NCBI RefSeq assembly: GCF_024519155.1
Contig: NZ_JANIFJ010000002.1
Span: forward strand, 248,001 to 312,000
DNA: 64,000 nucleotides
Direction of reading: 5' to 3'
Origin: Mangrovibrevibacter kandeliae
GTDB lineage: Bacteria; Pseudomonadota; Alphaproteobacteria; Rhizobiales; Rhizobiaceae
Below, one piece after another: positions 31,504 through 42,100 of the stretch. The position numbers were made by a program, and so were the translations under genes. Within the stretch, counting starts at the first letter, position 1. The number at the start of each line of letters is the position of its first letter. The notes under the pieces were generated by a model. It ran no database searches. It was given only the letters and a program-made list of their open reading frames with translations, and was not told the DNA's origin.

Positions 31504-32406
31504 CTATCCCATCATCGCCGCCGCGGCGTCCAGGCTGGCCTCGTCCAGGATAAGCGGCAGGCCGCGGTCATCCGCTTCGCGGCTGAGGAGGTGGTCGAGC
31601 GCGCGCTTCACCTCGTCCTTCAGCGCGGCCGTGTCGGCGAGGATCACGCGCGCCTGCATGAAGTCGAAGACGCCGTAGCGCGAGACCGGCGGACGCACCA
31701 GGAGATCGGGTGCGTGCAGCTTCAGCTTCGCCTCGGTGATGGCCCGCATGATCAGCTGCGAGGCGCCAGAGGTGACCTCCATCGGCGGCGGAACCCGGCG
31801 CCCGTCGCCCACCGGGCTGCCGGTGACGTCGACGGCGACCACCCGCTCGGCACAGCCGCGCAGCACCTCGAAGGGCAGCGGACTGTAGATGCCGCCGTCG
31901 ATCAGGATCTTGCCGTCGCGGCGCACCGGCCGGAAGAGGGCCGGCAGCGCTGCCGAGGCGGCAACCGCGCTCATCAGCGCGCCGCTGTCGATCGCCATGC
32001 TCTCGCCCGCGTAGAAGTCGGTCGCCATCACCGTCAGCGGAACGGCGAGTTCCTCGAAGGTGGCGGGCAGGCGTTCAGGCATGAAGACCTCGAGCACGCG
32101 CTCGGCGTTCAGCTGGCCGAGCCGCAGGCCGCCCTCCTGCCGGAAGGCGCTGAAGCTCGGCGGCAGCGTGCGCCACAGCCGGGCGAGGACGACGCCGTGG
32201 TGGGCGAACACCGACAGGATGTGCTCGCGGATCTCGTGGCCCGTGAGACCTGCGGCATAGCCAGCCCCGATGATCGCCCCGATCGAGGAGCCGGCGATGC
32301 ACGCCGGCTTCAGGCCGAGCTCGTCGAACGCCTCGAGGACGTGGATGTGCGCGAGCCCGCGCGCGCCGCCGCCGCCCAGCGCCAGAGCGATGGACGGCCC
32401 TGCCAT
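31504..32406 (-). CDS. patatin-like phospholipase family protein
   Basis: A 300-residue serine hydrolase with a complete Ser-Asp dyad: oxyanion loop GGGGARG at residues 11-17, nucleophile in GSSIGA near residue 40, and catalytic Asp in DGGIYSPLP near 180. This is the RssA-like bacterial patatin type. There is no signal peptide, so it acts in the cytoplasm or at the inner membrane. The ATG overlaps the stop of the upstream M16 gene by one base (TGATG type). Confidence 0.9.
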   Translation of the reverse strand: MAGPSIALALGGGGARGLAHIHVLEAFDELGLKPACIAGSSIGAIIGAGYAAGLTGHEIREHILSVFAHHGVVLARLWRTLPPSFSAFRQEGGLRLGQLNAERVLEVFMPERLPATFEELAVPLTVMATDFYAGESMAIDSGALMSAVAASAALPALFRPVRRDGKILIDGGIYSPLPFEVLRGCAERVVAVDVTGSPVGDGRRVPPPMEVTSGASQLIMRAITEAKLKLHAPDLLVRPPVSRYGVFDFMQARVILADTAALKDEVKRALDHLLSREADDRGLPLILDEASLDAAAAMMG

Positions 32407-33737
32407 CAGGCGCCCGCCGGGCCGACCGTCACGACCGTCGGATCGACCGACAGCAGCGTCCTCGCCATCGCCTTGACGTCGTCCATCGTGACCGCGTCGA
32501 TCAGCCCCTCGCGCCGATCGATATAGTCGCGGCCGAGGTCGTCGAGCTGGATGCCGACCAGCGTCGAGGCGATGGCGAGCGAGGAGTCGAGGTTGCGGAT
32601 GGCATAGGAGCCCTTCACGTAGGCCTTGGCCTTAGCGAGCTCGTCCTCGGTCGGACCGTCCTCGGCCATGCGCGTCAGCTCCTGGCGGATGATCTCGACG
32701 CTCTCCTGCGCCTTGTCCGAGCGCGTCGCGGTGGACACCCCGAGCATCGCCGTATGGTCGTAGCTCGCCAAGAACGAGGAGACGCCATAGGCAAGTCCGC
32801 GCTTCTCGCGCACCTCCTGATAGAGGCGGGAGGAGAAGGAGCCGCCGCCCAGCACCTGGTTCATCAGATAGGCCGCGAAGAAGTTCGGGTCGTCGCGCTT
32901 GACGCCGGGCAGCGCCAACTGGATCACCGTCTGCGGCACGTTCAACGCTACGGCGACCGACTTGCCGGTGATCGGCTGAACCTCGGGCACCGGCGGAAGA
33001 TCGGCCTTCGCCGGCAGGGAGCCGAACACCTCGTCCAGCTTCTCGCCGAGCGTCTTGCCATCGATCGCGCCGACCACGCCGACATAGAGGTCGTCCCTGG
33101 CGAAGCCCTTCGCGCGGAAGGCCTCGAGATCGGCCTTGCCGATGCCGGGCAGCGTCTCCCGCGTGCCCTCGACCGGCCGCCCGTAGGGATGCCCGGCGAA
33201 GACCGTCTCGCGAAAGGCCTTGCCGGCGAGCGTGTCCGGGTCGTTCTCGTTCGACACGATCCCGGTCAGGATCTGCGCCCGGATGCGGTTGACCGGCTCC
33301 TCGTCGAAGCGCGGCGCATTGACCGAGAGACGCAGGAGATCGAAGGCCGCATCCTGGTTCTCGACGAGCGTGCGAAAGTTGCCGGAGAAGCCGTCATAGG
33401 AGGCGTCGTAGCTGAGGCTGACCCCGAGCTCGTCAAGTTTGGCCTGGAACTCGGCGCTCCCGATGTCGCCCGCGCCCTCGTCGAGGAGGCCCGAAAGAAG
33501 GTTGGCGGTGCCGGCCTTGCCCTCGGGATCGGCCGTCGCACCGGCACCCTTGAAGGCGAACTTCACCGCGATCAGCGGGTTGGTGTAGTCCTCGACCAGC
33601 AGGGCGTGGATGCCGCCGGGGCTCGTCACCTCCTGGATGTCGACCGCAGCGGCGGGCATGGCGCTCGCGGCAAGGCCTGCGACGGAGAGCAGCAGGGCGG
33701 CCACGGGGCCGGCGAAGGGGCGGAAGAAGGCGGTCAT
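32406..33737 (-). CDS. M16 peptidase-like protein, non-zinc subunit
   Basis: A 443-residue exported protein with signal peptide (VAALLLSVAGLAASAMPAAA) and two M16 domains. The zinc-binding HxxEH site of the first domain is missing (the aligned segment reads GTANLLSGLLDEG). The Arg/Tyr pair of the second domain is kept (EVREKRGLAYGVSS). This fits the non-catalytic, substrate-holding subunit of two-subunit M16 proteases. It lies 19 bases after the zinc-bearing partner. Confidence 0.9.
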   Translation of the reverse strand: MTAFFRPFAGPVAALLLSVAGLAASAMPAAAVDIQEVTSPGGIHALLVEDYTNPLIAVKFAFKGAGATADPEGKAGTANLLSGLLDEGAGDIGSAEFQAKLDELGVSLSYDASYDGFSGNFRTLVENQDAAFDLLRLSVNAPRFDEEPVNRIRAQILTGIVSNENDPDTLAGKAFRETVFAGHPYGRPVEGTRETLPGIGKADLEAFRAKGFARDDLYVGVVGAIDGKTLGEKLDEVFGSLPAKADLPPVPEVQPITGKSVAVALNVPQTVIQLALPGVKRDDPNFFAAYLMNQVLGGGSFSSRLYQEVREKRGLAYGVSSFLASYDHTAMLGVSTATRSDKAQESVEIIRQELTRMAEDGPTEDELAKAKAYVKGSYAIRNLDSSLAIASTLVGIQLDDLGRDYIDRREGLIDAVTMDDVKAMARTLLSVDPTVVTVGPAGA

Positions 33738-33756
33738 CGTCAGTCTCTCGCGTCGA

Positions 33757-35220
33757 TCAGGAGCGGGTCTCGGCGTCGGCCGCGGGCTCCAGGTAGCCTG
33801 TGACCGACCGCTCGGGACGAAGATACTTGCGCGCGACCGCCGTCACCTGGTCGACCGTCACCGCCTCGATGCGGTCGGGCCAGGAGTCGACGTCGGCGAT
33901 GGTCCGCCCGGTCGAGAGCGCGGTGCCGTAACGCCGCGCCATCGAGGCCTGGTTGTCGCGCTGGTAGATCACGGCCTTGCGCACCCTGTTCTTGGCCTGC
34001 TCGAGCTCCTGCGGCGTCACGCCGTCCGCGAGGATGCGGGCGATCTCGGCGTCGATCGCCTTCTCGACGTCGCCGATCGTGGCGTTGCCGCGCGGCGTGC
34101 CGTAGACGGCGAACTGCCCGTAGTCGAGCGACGAACCCGCATAGTACGCACCGGCGCCGGCGGCGAGCGCGTCCTTCACGATCAGCGATCGATAGAGGCG
34201 GCTGGTCGTTCCGCCGCCGAGGATGTCGGCGAGGACGTCGAGCGCCTCGGCTTCGCCAGCCGGCGCGGTTGCGTCGGACGGTGCCAGATAGACCCGCTGC
34301 AGGCTCGGCTGGGTCACGCGCGGATCGGTCATCGTCACGGTTCGCGCGGCGAGCGGCGGCGGCTCCTTCGGCCGCACGCGCGGCGTGATGTCGGCCCGCC
34401 GCGGAACCTTGCCGTAGGTCTCCTCGGCGAGCTTGCGGACGGCGTCGGCCGTCACGTCGCCGGCGACGATGAGCGTCGCGTTGTTCGGCGTGTAATACTT
34501 GTCGTAGAAGGCGATCGCGTCGTCGCGCGTCAGCTTCTCCATCTCGCTCCGCCAGCCGATCACCGGCGTGCCGTAGGGATGGTTCTGGAACAGCGCCGCC
34601 TGCACCGCCTCCGACAGCTGCGAACCCGGATCGTTCTCGATCCGCATCCGCCGTTCCTCGAGGATCACGTCGCGCTCGGGCAGCACGGCCTCGTCGGACA
34701 GGACGAGGTTCTCCATGCGGTCGGCCTCGAAGCCCATCACCATCGGCAGCTGGCTCGCCGCCACCTGCTGGTAATAGGCGGTGTAGTCGGCGGTGGTGAA
34801 GGCGTTCTCCTCGCCGCCGATGTCGGCCACCGCCTTCGAGAACTCGCCCTCGGGGTGCAGCTTGGTGCCCTTGAACATCAGGTGCTCGAGGAAGTGGGCG
34901 ATGCCCGAGGTGCCGCGCTGCTCGTCGGCCGCCCCGACCCGGTACCAGATCATCTGGGTGACGATCGGCGCGCGGTGGTCGGGCAGGACGACGACCTGCA
35001 GGCCGTTGTCGAGGAAGAAGCTGTCGATCGCCGACTGCTGCTTCTCGACCTTCTGCTGTGCCTGCTGCTCGTCCGCCTTGTCGTCGGGTGCGGCGGCTGC
35101 GGTCGCCGCCGGCGGCGGCGGAGCGGGCGGCTGCGTCTGGGCCGAAGCGGGAGCGAGCGAGGCCGTGGCCGTCATCAGAGCGAGAGCGGAAACGCGGACG
35201 CTGCGCAGAAGGTCGGTCAT
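33757..35220 (-). CDS. M16 zinc peptidase, catalytic subunit
   Basis: A 487-residue exported peptidase. After a signal peptide and a Pro/Ala/Gln-rich spacer (residues 25-62) comes the M16 domain with the inverted zinc motif HFLEH at residues 109-113 and a downstream Glu ligand in the EENAFT region. The second-domain Arg/Tyr motif is degenerate ([16 protein letters not shown]), complementing the intact one in the next gene. Together the pair resembles periplasmic processing-peptidase-like heterodimers. Confidence 0.92.
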   Translation of the reverse strand: MTDLLRSVRVSALALMTATASLAPASAQTQPPAPPPPAATAAAAPDDKADEQQAQQKVEKQQSAIDSFFLDNGLQVVVLPDHRAPIVTQMIWYRVGAADEQRGTSGIAHFLEHLMFKGTKLHPEGEFSKAVADIGGEENAFTTADYTAYYQQVAASQLPMVMGFEADRMENLVLSDEAVLPERDVILEERRMRIENDPGSQLSEAVQAALFQNHPYGTPVIGWRSEMEKLTRDDAIAFYDKYYTPNNATLIVAGDVTADAVRKLAEETYGKVPRRADITPRVRPKEPPPLAARTVTMTDPRVTQPSLQRVYLAPSDATAPAGEAEALDVLADILGGGTTSRLYRSLIVKDALAAGAGAYYAGSSLDYGQFAVYGTPRGNATIGDVEKAIDAEIARILADGVTPQELEQAKNRVRKAVIYQRDNQASMARRYGTALSTGRTIADVDSWPDRIEAVTVDQVTAVARKYLRPERSVTGYLEPAADAETRS

Positions 35221-35353
35221 GCCTGGTCTTGTCCCTGATGTGGCCGCATGTCGCGAGGCCGAGTCCCTGCCTCTAGCCCCGTCTCGTGGCCTTGATATGT
35301 CGCAGGTGCCGGGGAGCGCCAGTTACGGTTTCGTCACCGCCGGCCGCCGGCGG

Positions 35354-35908
35354 TCAGCCGAAGCGCAGAAAGCGCAGCACCGTCTCGCCGATCGACCGCT
35401 CGTCGCTGAGCGTGAAGCCATCCGGATGCGAGAACGCCGCCGATGCGGCCTCCTCGACGATGCAGACCGCGCCCGGCACCAGCCAGCCGCCGGCGGCCGC
35501 GCTCGCGAGGGCCGCCTCGCCGAGCCCCTTGCCGTAGGGCGGGTCGGCGAACAGGAGATCGAACGGCTCCATCGTGCCGACCGCGCCGAGGCTCGTCGCG
35601 TCGCGGCGGAAGATCTTGGTGCGGCCCTGGAGGCCGAAGCTCTCGATGTTGGTGCGCAGGAGCCCCCGCGCCTCCACGCCCTCCTCCACGAACAGGCAGA
35701 AGCGCCCGCCGCGCGACAGCGCCTCCAGGCCGAGGGCGCCGGTGCCGGAGAAGAGGTCGAGGACTCGGGCGCCGTCGAGCGTCACACCGCCCGCATGGGC
35801 CAGGATGTTGAACAGCGTCTCGCGCGTGCGGTCCGTCGTCGGCCGAATGGCATTGGTGGCCGGCGCGGCGATGGCCCGGCCGCGAAACTCCCCGGCAACG
35901 ATGCGCAT
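35354..35908 (-). CDS. rsmD: 16S rRNA (guanine(966)-N(2))-methyltransferase
   Basis: A 184-residue SAM-dependent methyltransferase that modifies helix 31 of 16S rRNA. It begins with the family N terminus MRIVAGEFRGR, followed by RPTTDRTRETLFNIL, the SAM loop VLDLFSGTGALGLEAL and the catalytic DPPY (near residue 122). It lies six bases after the upstream pseudouridine synthase gene, so the two rRNA modification genes form one unit. Confidence 0.95.
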   Translation of the reverse strand: MRIVAGEFRGRAIAAPATNAIRPTTDRTRETLFNILAHAGGVTLDGARVLDLFSGTGALGLEALSRGGRFCLFVEEGVEARGLLRTNIESFGLQGRTKIFRRDATSLGAVGTMEPFDLLFADPPYGKGLGEAALASAAAGGWLVPGAVCIVEEAASAAFSHPDGFTLSDERSIGETVLRFLRFG

Positions 35909-35914
35909 CGCGGC

Positions 35915-37726
35915 TCAGTTGTCCTCGCGGCGCGGACGCCCGGGCGCACGGGGGCCGGAAGGGCGCGGCGAGGACGGACGCGGCGGACGGGCGGCAGCGT
36001 CGCCGCCCTCGCGTCGCTTGCCGAAGGGATGCGGACGGTCCTTGCCGCGCTTGGCGACCTGGCGGGCGCGCTCGTCCTTTTCGGCCTGCTTCTTCTCGCC
36101 AAGCGGCCGGGCCCCGGGCGCCATCCAGACATTGGCGTTGCGGCGGCCGGGCTTCGGCCGCGGCGCGGCGGTGGCCTTGCCCTCCGCATCCTCGCCCATG
36201 CGCTTGCCGCGGGATGGGCGGTCTCCAGCCGGCCGCTCGGGCCGATCCCCGCGCTCGAACCGCTGGGGACGGCCGCGCTCCTCCTCGCCGCGGTGCGGCT
36301 TGGTGTCGAGCCGGGCCAGCGCATCGGCGCGCTTGGCCTCGCCGAACTTCTTGCGGTTGGGCTTGGCGTCGCTCGCCGAAATCCAGTCGCCACGCTTCTT
36401 CGGCCGCGCCGGCCCCGGCTCGTCGCTGCGGGCCGCCACGGGCTTGTTGGAGAAGGCACGGGCGACCGGCGCCTCGAAATCGGCACCGGCCTCCTCGATG
36501 AGACGCTCGCCGAGCTGGTCGCGCAGCGTGCGGCCCTTGATCTCGCGCACCGACCCTTCCGGCAGGTCGCCGAGCTGGAAGGGGCCGAAGGACATGCGGA
36601 TCAGCCGGTTCACGTCGAGCCCGAGATGGCCGAGCACGCGCTTGACCTCGCGGTTCTTGCCCTCGCGCAGGCCGATGGTCAGCCAGACATTGGCCCCTTG
36701 CGTGCGGTCGAGCACCGCCTCGATGGCGCCGTAGAAGATGCCGTCGATGGCGATGCCGTTGCGCAGCTCGTCGAGCTTGGCCTGGTCGATGGCGCCATGC
36801 GCGCGCACGCGGTAGCGGCGCAGCCAGCCCGTCGCGGGCAGCTCCAGCACGCGGGCGAGACCGCCGTCATTGGTGAGGAGCAGCAGCCCCTCGGTGTTGA
36901 TGTCGAGTCGCCCGACCGACAGCACCCGCGGCATGTCTTCGGGCAGCCGGTCGAACACGGTTGCCCGGCCCTCCGGATCGCGGTTGGTGGTGACCGTGCC
37001 GGCCGGCTTGTGGAACAGCCACAGGCGCGTGCGCTCGATCGCCGGCAGCGGCGCGCCATCGACTTCGATGCGGTCGTCGGGCGACACGTCGATCGCCGGC
37101 GTGTCCAGCACCTTGCCGTTGAGCGAGACGCGTCCGTCGGCGATCATCCCCTCGGCGTCGCGGCGCGAGGCGATCCCGGCGCGCGCCAGGCGCTTGGCGA
37201 TCCGCATGGGCTCCACGGCACTGCCACCGGTGCCCTCCTCGCGCGGCGCCCGCGGCGTCCTCGACTGCGGGTCGCGCTCCTGCCGACCGCCAGCCGCACG
37301 CGGCCGGCGCTGGCCGTCCCAGTCGCCGCGTGGCTCGGTGTCGAAGCTGCGGGGACGCTTGCTCTCGCCGCTCCGCTCCCCGCCGTCTGCGCGAATGCGG
37401 CCGTAGCTGCGCGGCGGCTTGCCGGAGCCCTCCGGTGCCGCACCGCCATGGCTGAGCATGCCGCGGCTGCGCGGCTTGAACGGTGTCGTGCCGCGCGCGC
37501 CCTCGCCGTCGCCCTCGCCGCCTGCACGGGTCGCGGTCGGCTTGCGCGGCTTGAAGCTGCGGGGTCCGCTGTCGGAGCGCTCCGCGCCGCCCGCCTTGCC
37601 GTCGTCGGACCTCCGACCGGAAGCGGCGGAAGAGGGCTTGCGCCCGCGCGGGGCGCCGCGGCCGGGCCGGCGCTCGCCGTCGCTGCCGCGCTTGCCCTTG
37701 CCGTCGCCGTCTGTGGTATCGCTCAT
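35915..37726 (-). CDS. RluB-like 23S rRNA pseudouridine synthase with long disordered tails
   Basis: A 603-residue member of the RsuA/RluB/E/F family; E. coli RluB, which modifies position 2605, is only about half this length. An Arg/Gly/Ser/Pro-rich disordered N terminus (about residues 1-170, with repeats such as RSFKPRKPT and FKPRSRGM) precedes an S4 RNA-binding domain (MRIAKRLARAGIASRRDAEGMI) and the catalytic core with GRLDINTEGLLLLTNDG, where Asp is the nucleophile. A second basic low-complexity tail runs from about 430 to the end. The start at 37726 has only a weak upstream ribosome site. Confidence 0.9.
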   Translation of the reverse strand: MSDTTDGDGKGKRGSDGERRPGRGAPRGRKPSSAASGRRSDDGKAGGAERSDSGPRSFKPRKPTATRAGGEGDGEGARGTTPFKPRSRGMLSHGGAAPEGSGKPPRSYGRIRADGGERSGESKRPRSFDTEPRGDWDGQRRPRAAGGRQERDPQSRTPRAPREEGTGGSAVEPMRIAKRLARAGIASRRDAEGMIADGRVSLNGKVLDTPAIDVSPDDRIEVDGAPLPAIERTRLWLFHKPAGTVTTNRDPEGRATVFDRLPEDMPRVLSVGRLDINTEGLLLLTNDGGLARVLELPATGWLRRYRVRAHGAIDQAKLDELRNGIAIDGIFYGAIEAVLDRTQGANVWLTIGLREGKNREVKRVLGHLGLDVNRLIRMSFGPFQLGDLPEGSVREIKGRTLRDQLGERLIEEAGADFEAPVARAFSNKPVAARSDEPGPARPKKRGDWISASDAKPNRKKFGEAKRADALARLDTKPHRGEEERGRPQRFERGDRPERPAGDRPSRGKRMGEDAEGKATAAPRPKPGRRNANVWMAPGARPLGEKKQAEKDERARQVAKRGKDRPHPFGKRREGGDAAARPPRPSSPRPSGPRAPGRPRREDN

Positions 37727-37793
37727 CGGATCGTTTTTGCCTTTTTTCGTCGCGCTCTCTAGCAGTTCGGCGCGGCTGGCGCGAGGGGAACGG

Positions 37794-38243
37794 ATGCTGC
37801 GACCGGGTTTCATGGACGAGGCGCTCGCGCAGGCGCGCCGGGCTGCGGCGCGCGACGAGACGCCGGTCGGCGCGGTGATCGTCAAGGACGGCCGCGTCGT
37901 CGCGGCGGCCGGCAACGAGACCCGGGCGCTGAACGACCCGACGGCCCATGCCGAGATGCTGGCGATCCGCCGGGCCTGCGCCACCCTCGGCGACGAACGG
38001 CTGGCGGGCTGCGACCTCTACGTGACGCTGGAGCCCTGCGCGATGTGCGCCGGCGCCATCTCCTTCGCGCGGATCCGCAGGCTGTACTACGGCGCCGCCG
38101 ATCCGAAGGGCGGCGGGGTCGAGCATGGCGCCCGCTTCTTCGCGCAGCCGACCTGCCACCATGCGCCGGAGGTCTATCCTGCCATTGCGGAGAGCGAGGC
38201 GGCGCAGATCCTGCGCGGCTTCTTCGCCGGCAAGCGCCGCTGA
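37794..38243 (+). CDS. tadA: tRNA-specific adenosine deaminase (A34 to I34)
   Basis: Deaminates the wobble adenosine of tRNA-Arg(ACG). The 149-residue protein has the full cytidine-deaminase-fold zinc site: HAE at residues 52-54 and PCAMC with Cys82 and Cys85. GAVIVKDGRVVAAAGN is the substrate-side strand. GAGGGG sits before the ATG at 37794. It is divergent from the pseudouridine synthase gene. Confidence 0.95.
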   Translation: MLRPGFMDEALAQARRAAARDETPVGAVIVKDGRVVAAAGNETRALNDPTAHAEMLAIRRACATLGDERLAGCDLYVTLEPCAMCAGAISFARIRRLYYGAADPKGGGVEHGARFFAQPTCHHAPEVYPAIAESEAAQILRGFFAGKRR

Positions 38244-38274
38244 GCCCGGTGCGGCTCGCGCCGGGCGCGGTCGG

Positions 38275-38952
38275 TCAGAACGGCCAGAGACCCTTCAGCG
38301 TCTCGCCGACGGTCTTCTTGCCGCCGGCCTTCAGCCGCGCGGCCTTGACGTCCTCGTCCTCGCCCGGATCGCCGATCGGGGCACTGTCGGACGGCTGACG
38401 GTAGTCGAGCGGCGGCTCGCTCAGATACTTGCGCTGGGTCGGGCTGCCCTGCCGGTTTTCGGCGAGGCGCTGCTTGACGAGCTCGCTCTTCGAGCGCAGC
38501 TCGCCCGGCTTCAGCTCGGTGTCGGCGTTGTCGTTGCGCATCGCGATGTTCGCACGCGCCGGAGTGCGGTCGGCCGGGTCGTAGCCTTCCTTGTCCGCCG
38601 TCATGACCGCCGCCGGAATCGGACTGTCCTCGTCACCGGAATAGGCCGCCGCCTGCAGCCTCGCGCGGCGAGCCTCGGGGGACTCCGGCCAGTTGGCTCC
38701 GTTGCTCGCCGAGCGGGTCTCTTCCGGCTGCGGCAGAACGTTCTTGTCCGCCGGCTTCACCAGTTCGGGACGCGGCGAGTAGTCGATGCTCGCCTTGTTG
38801 CTGTTGCCGAGCAGCAGCATGCTGTCCATGTCGTCGAAAAGTTGCTCGCCGGAGGTCTTGCCGGTGCCGTAGGTCGGGCCGATGCAGCCCGACAGCGCCA
38901 TGCCGAGAGCGACGGCGCAAGCCGCCCGCAGTCCGAGACGGTTCATTGTCAT
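38275..38952 (-). CDS. conserved lipoprotein downstream of ileS
   Basis: A 225-residue protein with a lipoprotein signal peptide: basic MNRLGLR, hydrophobic core, and lipobox LSGC with the acceptor Cys near residue 22. The mature part is polar and low in structure, with GPTYGTGKTSGEQLFDDMDSML and NWPESPEARRARLQA as recognisable blocks and a C-terminal LKGLWPF. I know similar lipoproteins after ileS in Rhizobiales but no function. Starts at 38952 and 38946 are both possible. It converges with tadA. Confidence 0.8.
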   Translation of the reverse strand: MTMNRLGLRAACAVALGMALSGCIGPTYGTGKTSGEQLFDDMDSMLLLGNSNKASIDYSPRPELVKPADKNVLPQPEETRSASNGANWPESPEARRARLQAAAYSGDEDSPIPAAVMTADKEGYDPADRTPARANIAMRNDNADTELKPGELRSKSELVKQRLAENRQGSPTQRKYLSEPPLDYRQPSDSAPIGDPGEDEDVKAARLKAGGKKTVGETLKGLWPF

Positions 38953-39117
38953 GCCAAAAAACGGCCCCCTCGCCGATCCGAGCGGCGTTGGCACCCCTGC
39001 CCTACGCCAGCCCGCGGAATTGCACGCGATCATGTCGATTTCCGGGCGCTTTTCTACGGCAAGCGCCCGGATGCGGCAAGCTTAACCTGATGGTAACCTT
39101 TGCGTCGTGCGCCGGCG

Positions 39118-42100
39118 TCAGAGCACGATGCGCCCGGCCGCCTTCAGCTCGCGCAGCGCTGCCGCGTCACGGGCCGTCACGTCCGGATAGTCCGGGTCGG
39201 AGCCGACGTCCTCGGTGATCTTCCAGGAACGGGCGCATTTGCGGCCGCGGGCCGCCGCGTGAACGACGGCCACGCCCTGCGTGTCGGCCAACCGGAAGGC
39301 GTCCTCCGGCGCCGGCTCGGCGCTGATCGTGATGCCGCTGGTGATGGCCACCTCGGCGAGGTCGATCGAGCGGGCGATCTCCCGCAACTCCGCGTCTTCG
39401 ATGTAGACGACCGGTGCCGCCTCGAGCGAGGAGCCGATGACCTTGGCCCGCCGCTTCTCCTCCAGTGCGCCGGTGACGACGCGGCGGACCTTGCGGATCT
39501 TGGCCCAGCGCTCGGCGAGCGCCGGATCGCTCCAGGCCGGATCGGCCGTGCGGAACTGCTCGAGATGCACCGAGCGCCGGTCCGGGTGGCGCGACAGCCA
39601 GGCCTCCTCCATCGTGAAGGGCAGCATCGGCGCGAGCCAGGTGACGAGCCGGTCGAACAGGAGCCGCACCACCTGCAGCGCCGCCTTGCGCCGGACCGAG
39701 GAGGGCGCGTCGCAGTAGAGCGCGTCCTTGCGGATGTCGAAGTAGAAGGCCGAGAGCTCGACCACCATGAAGTCCGACAGGGCGCGGATCACCCGCTTGA
39801 AGTCGAAGGCGTCGTAGCCCTTCACGACCACCTCGCCGAGTTCGTGGAGCCGGTGCAGCATCAGCCGCTCGAGCTCCGGCATCTCTGCGAGCGGTACGTC
39901 CTCGCCCTCGTCGTGGGCGAGCGTGCCGAGCATCCAGCGGATGGTGTTGCGCAGCTTGCGGTAGCTGTCGATGTTGGTCTGCAGGATCGTCTTGCCGAGC
40001 CGCAGGTCCTCCGAATAGTCCGACGACACCACCCAGAGCCGCAGGATGTCGGCACCGGACTGGGCGATCACCTCCTGCGGGGTGACGACGTTGCCGAGCG
40101 ACTTCGACATCTTGCGCCCGTCCTCGTCCATGACGAAGCCGTGCGTGAGCACCGCATCGTAGGGTGCCCGGCCGCGGGTGCCGCAGGCCTCGAGCAGCGA
40201 GGAGTGGAACCAGCCGCGATGCTGGTCGGAGCCTTCGAGATAGAGATCCGCCGGCCATTTCAGGTCCGGCCGGCGGGCGAGGCAGAAGGCGTGGGTCGAG
40301 CCGGAATCGAACCAGACGTCGAGGATGTCGCGGACCATGGTCCACTGGGCCGGGTCGTGCTCGTTGCCGAGAAAGCGCTCCTTGGCGCCCTTGGCGAACC
40401 AGGCGTCGGCGCCCTCGGCGGCGAAAGCGTCGACGATGCGCTGGTTCACCGCCGCGTCCTTCAGGATCGCGCCGTCCTCGTCGACGAACACGGCGATCGG
40501 CACGCCCCAGGCGCGCTGGCGCGACAGCACCCAGTCCGGCCGGTCGGCGATCATGCCGCGCAGCCGGTTCTGGCCGGAGGCCGGCACGAAGCGCGTCTCG
40601 TCGATCGCCTTCAGTGCGCGGACGCGCAGGGTGTCCTCGCCGGCCACCGGCTGGTCGGCGCTGAGGTCCGGCTTGCGGAAGGCGCCGCCCTTGGCGACCA
40701 CTGCCTCCACCGACTTCACGCCGTCCTCGCCGATCGTCGCGGCGAGCGAGCGGGGCCGGTTGGTGTGCTCCATGCCGTAGCCGTCGAGATCCTTGTCCAT
40801 GTGGACGAACCATTGCGGCGTGTTGCGGAAGATCACCGGCTTCTTGGAGCGCCAGGAGTGCGGATACTGGTGCTTCAGCCGGCCACGGGCGAGCAGCATG
40901 CCGTGCGCCGCCAGCGCGTCGATGACACGCTTGTTGGCGTCGCCCTTCTTGCCCTTGTCGTCGAGAACGCGCGCCGCGCCGCCGGGCGCGTCGGGGCCGA
41001 AGCCGGGTGCGTCCTTGGTGTAGAAGCCGTCGTCGTCGACGGTGAAGGGGATGGCGGTGTCGATGCCGCGGGCTTCCAGCTCGCGCCTGTTGTGGGTCCA
41101 GACGTCGAAGTCCTCGACGCCGTGCGAGGGCGCGGTGTGGACGAACCCGGTGCCGGCCTCGTCGGTGACGTGCTCGCCGGCGATGAGAGGAACGGGGAAG
41201 TCATAGCCGCCGCCGACGCCGCGAAGCGGGTGGCCGCAGATGAGCTCCGCAAGAACCTCCGCGCTCACGTCCTGCATCCGGCGAAAGCCATCGTTCGGCA
41301 CCCGCGCCTTGGCGAACACGTCGGCGGCCAGCGCGTCGGCGAGGACGAGCCGTTCACCTTCGAGAGCCCATCGCGGATTGTCCGGATCGTTCGGGGCCGT
41401 CACCTCGTAGAGACCGTAGGAGACACGCTCCGAGAAGGCGATCGCTCGATTGCCGGGTATCGTCCAGGGCGTCGTCGTCCAGATCACGACATAGGCGCTG
41501 TGCAGATCCCCGAGCGGGCCATGCCTCCCGTCCGCATTCTGAGCCAGGACCCGATCGCGGAACGACCCGCGGTCGCCGGGCGGCACGCCGGCTCCGCTGC
41601 GGGCGAGGACGATGAACTTCACCCAGATCGTGTCGGACTCGTAGTCGTGGTACTCGACCTCGGCCTCGGCGAGCGCGGTCTTCTCGACCACCGACCACAT
41701 GATCGGCTTGGAGCCGCGGTAGAGCTGGCCGGAGGTCGCGAACTTCAGGAGCTCGCCGGCGATCACCGACTCCGCCTCGTAGGCCATCGTCAGGTACGGG
41801 TTCCCGAAGTCGCCCTCGACGCCGAGGCGGCGGAACTCGGCCGACTGCACGCCGACCCAGTGGGTGGCGAACTCGCGGCACTCCTGCCGGAACTCGTTGA
41901 TCGGCACCTCGTCCTTGTTCTTGCCCTTGGCGCGGTACTCCTCCTCGATCTTCCACTCGATCGGCAGGCCGTGGCAGTCCCAGCCGGGCACGTAGTTGGA
42001 GTCGTAGCCGCGCATCTGGAAGGAGCGGGTGATGACGTCCTTCAGCACCTTGTTCAGCGCATGGCCGATGTGAAGGTGGCCGTTGGCGTAGGGCGGGCCG

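Noticed and set aside
38244-38270. Hairpin between the tadA and lipoprotein gene ends as a terminator
   Set aside because: Only about six consecutive pairs and no T tract on either strand.
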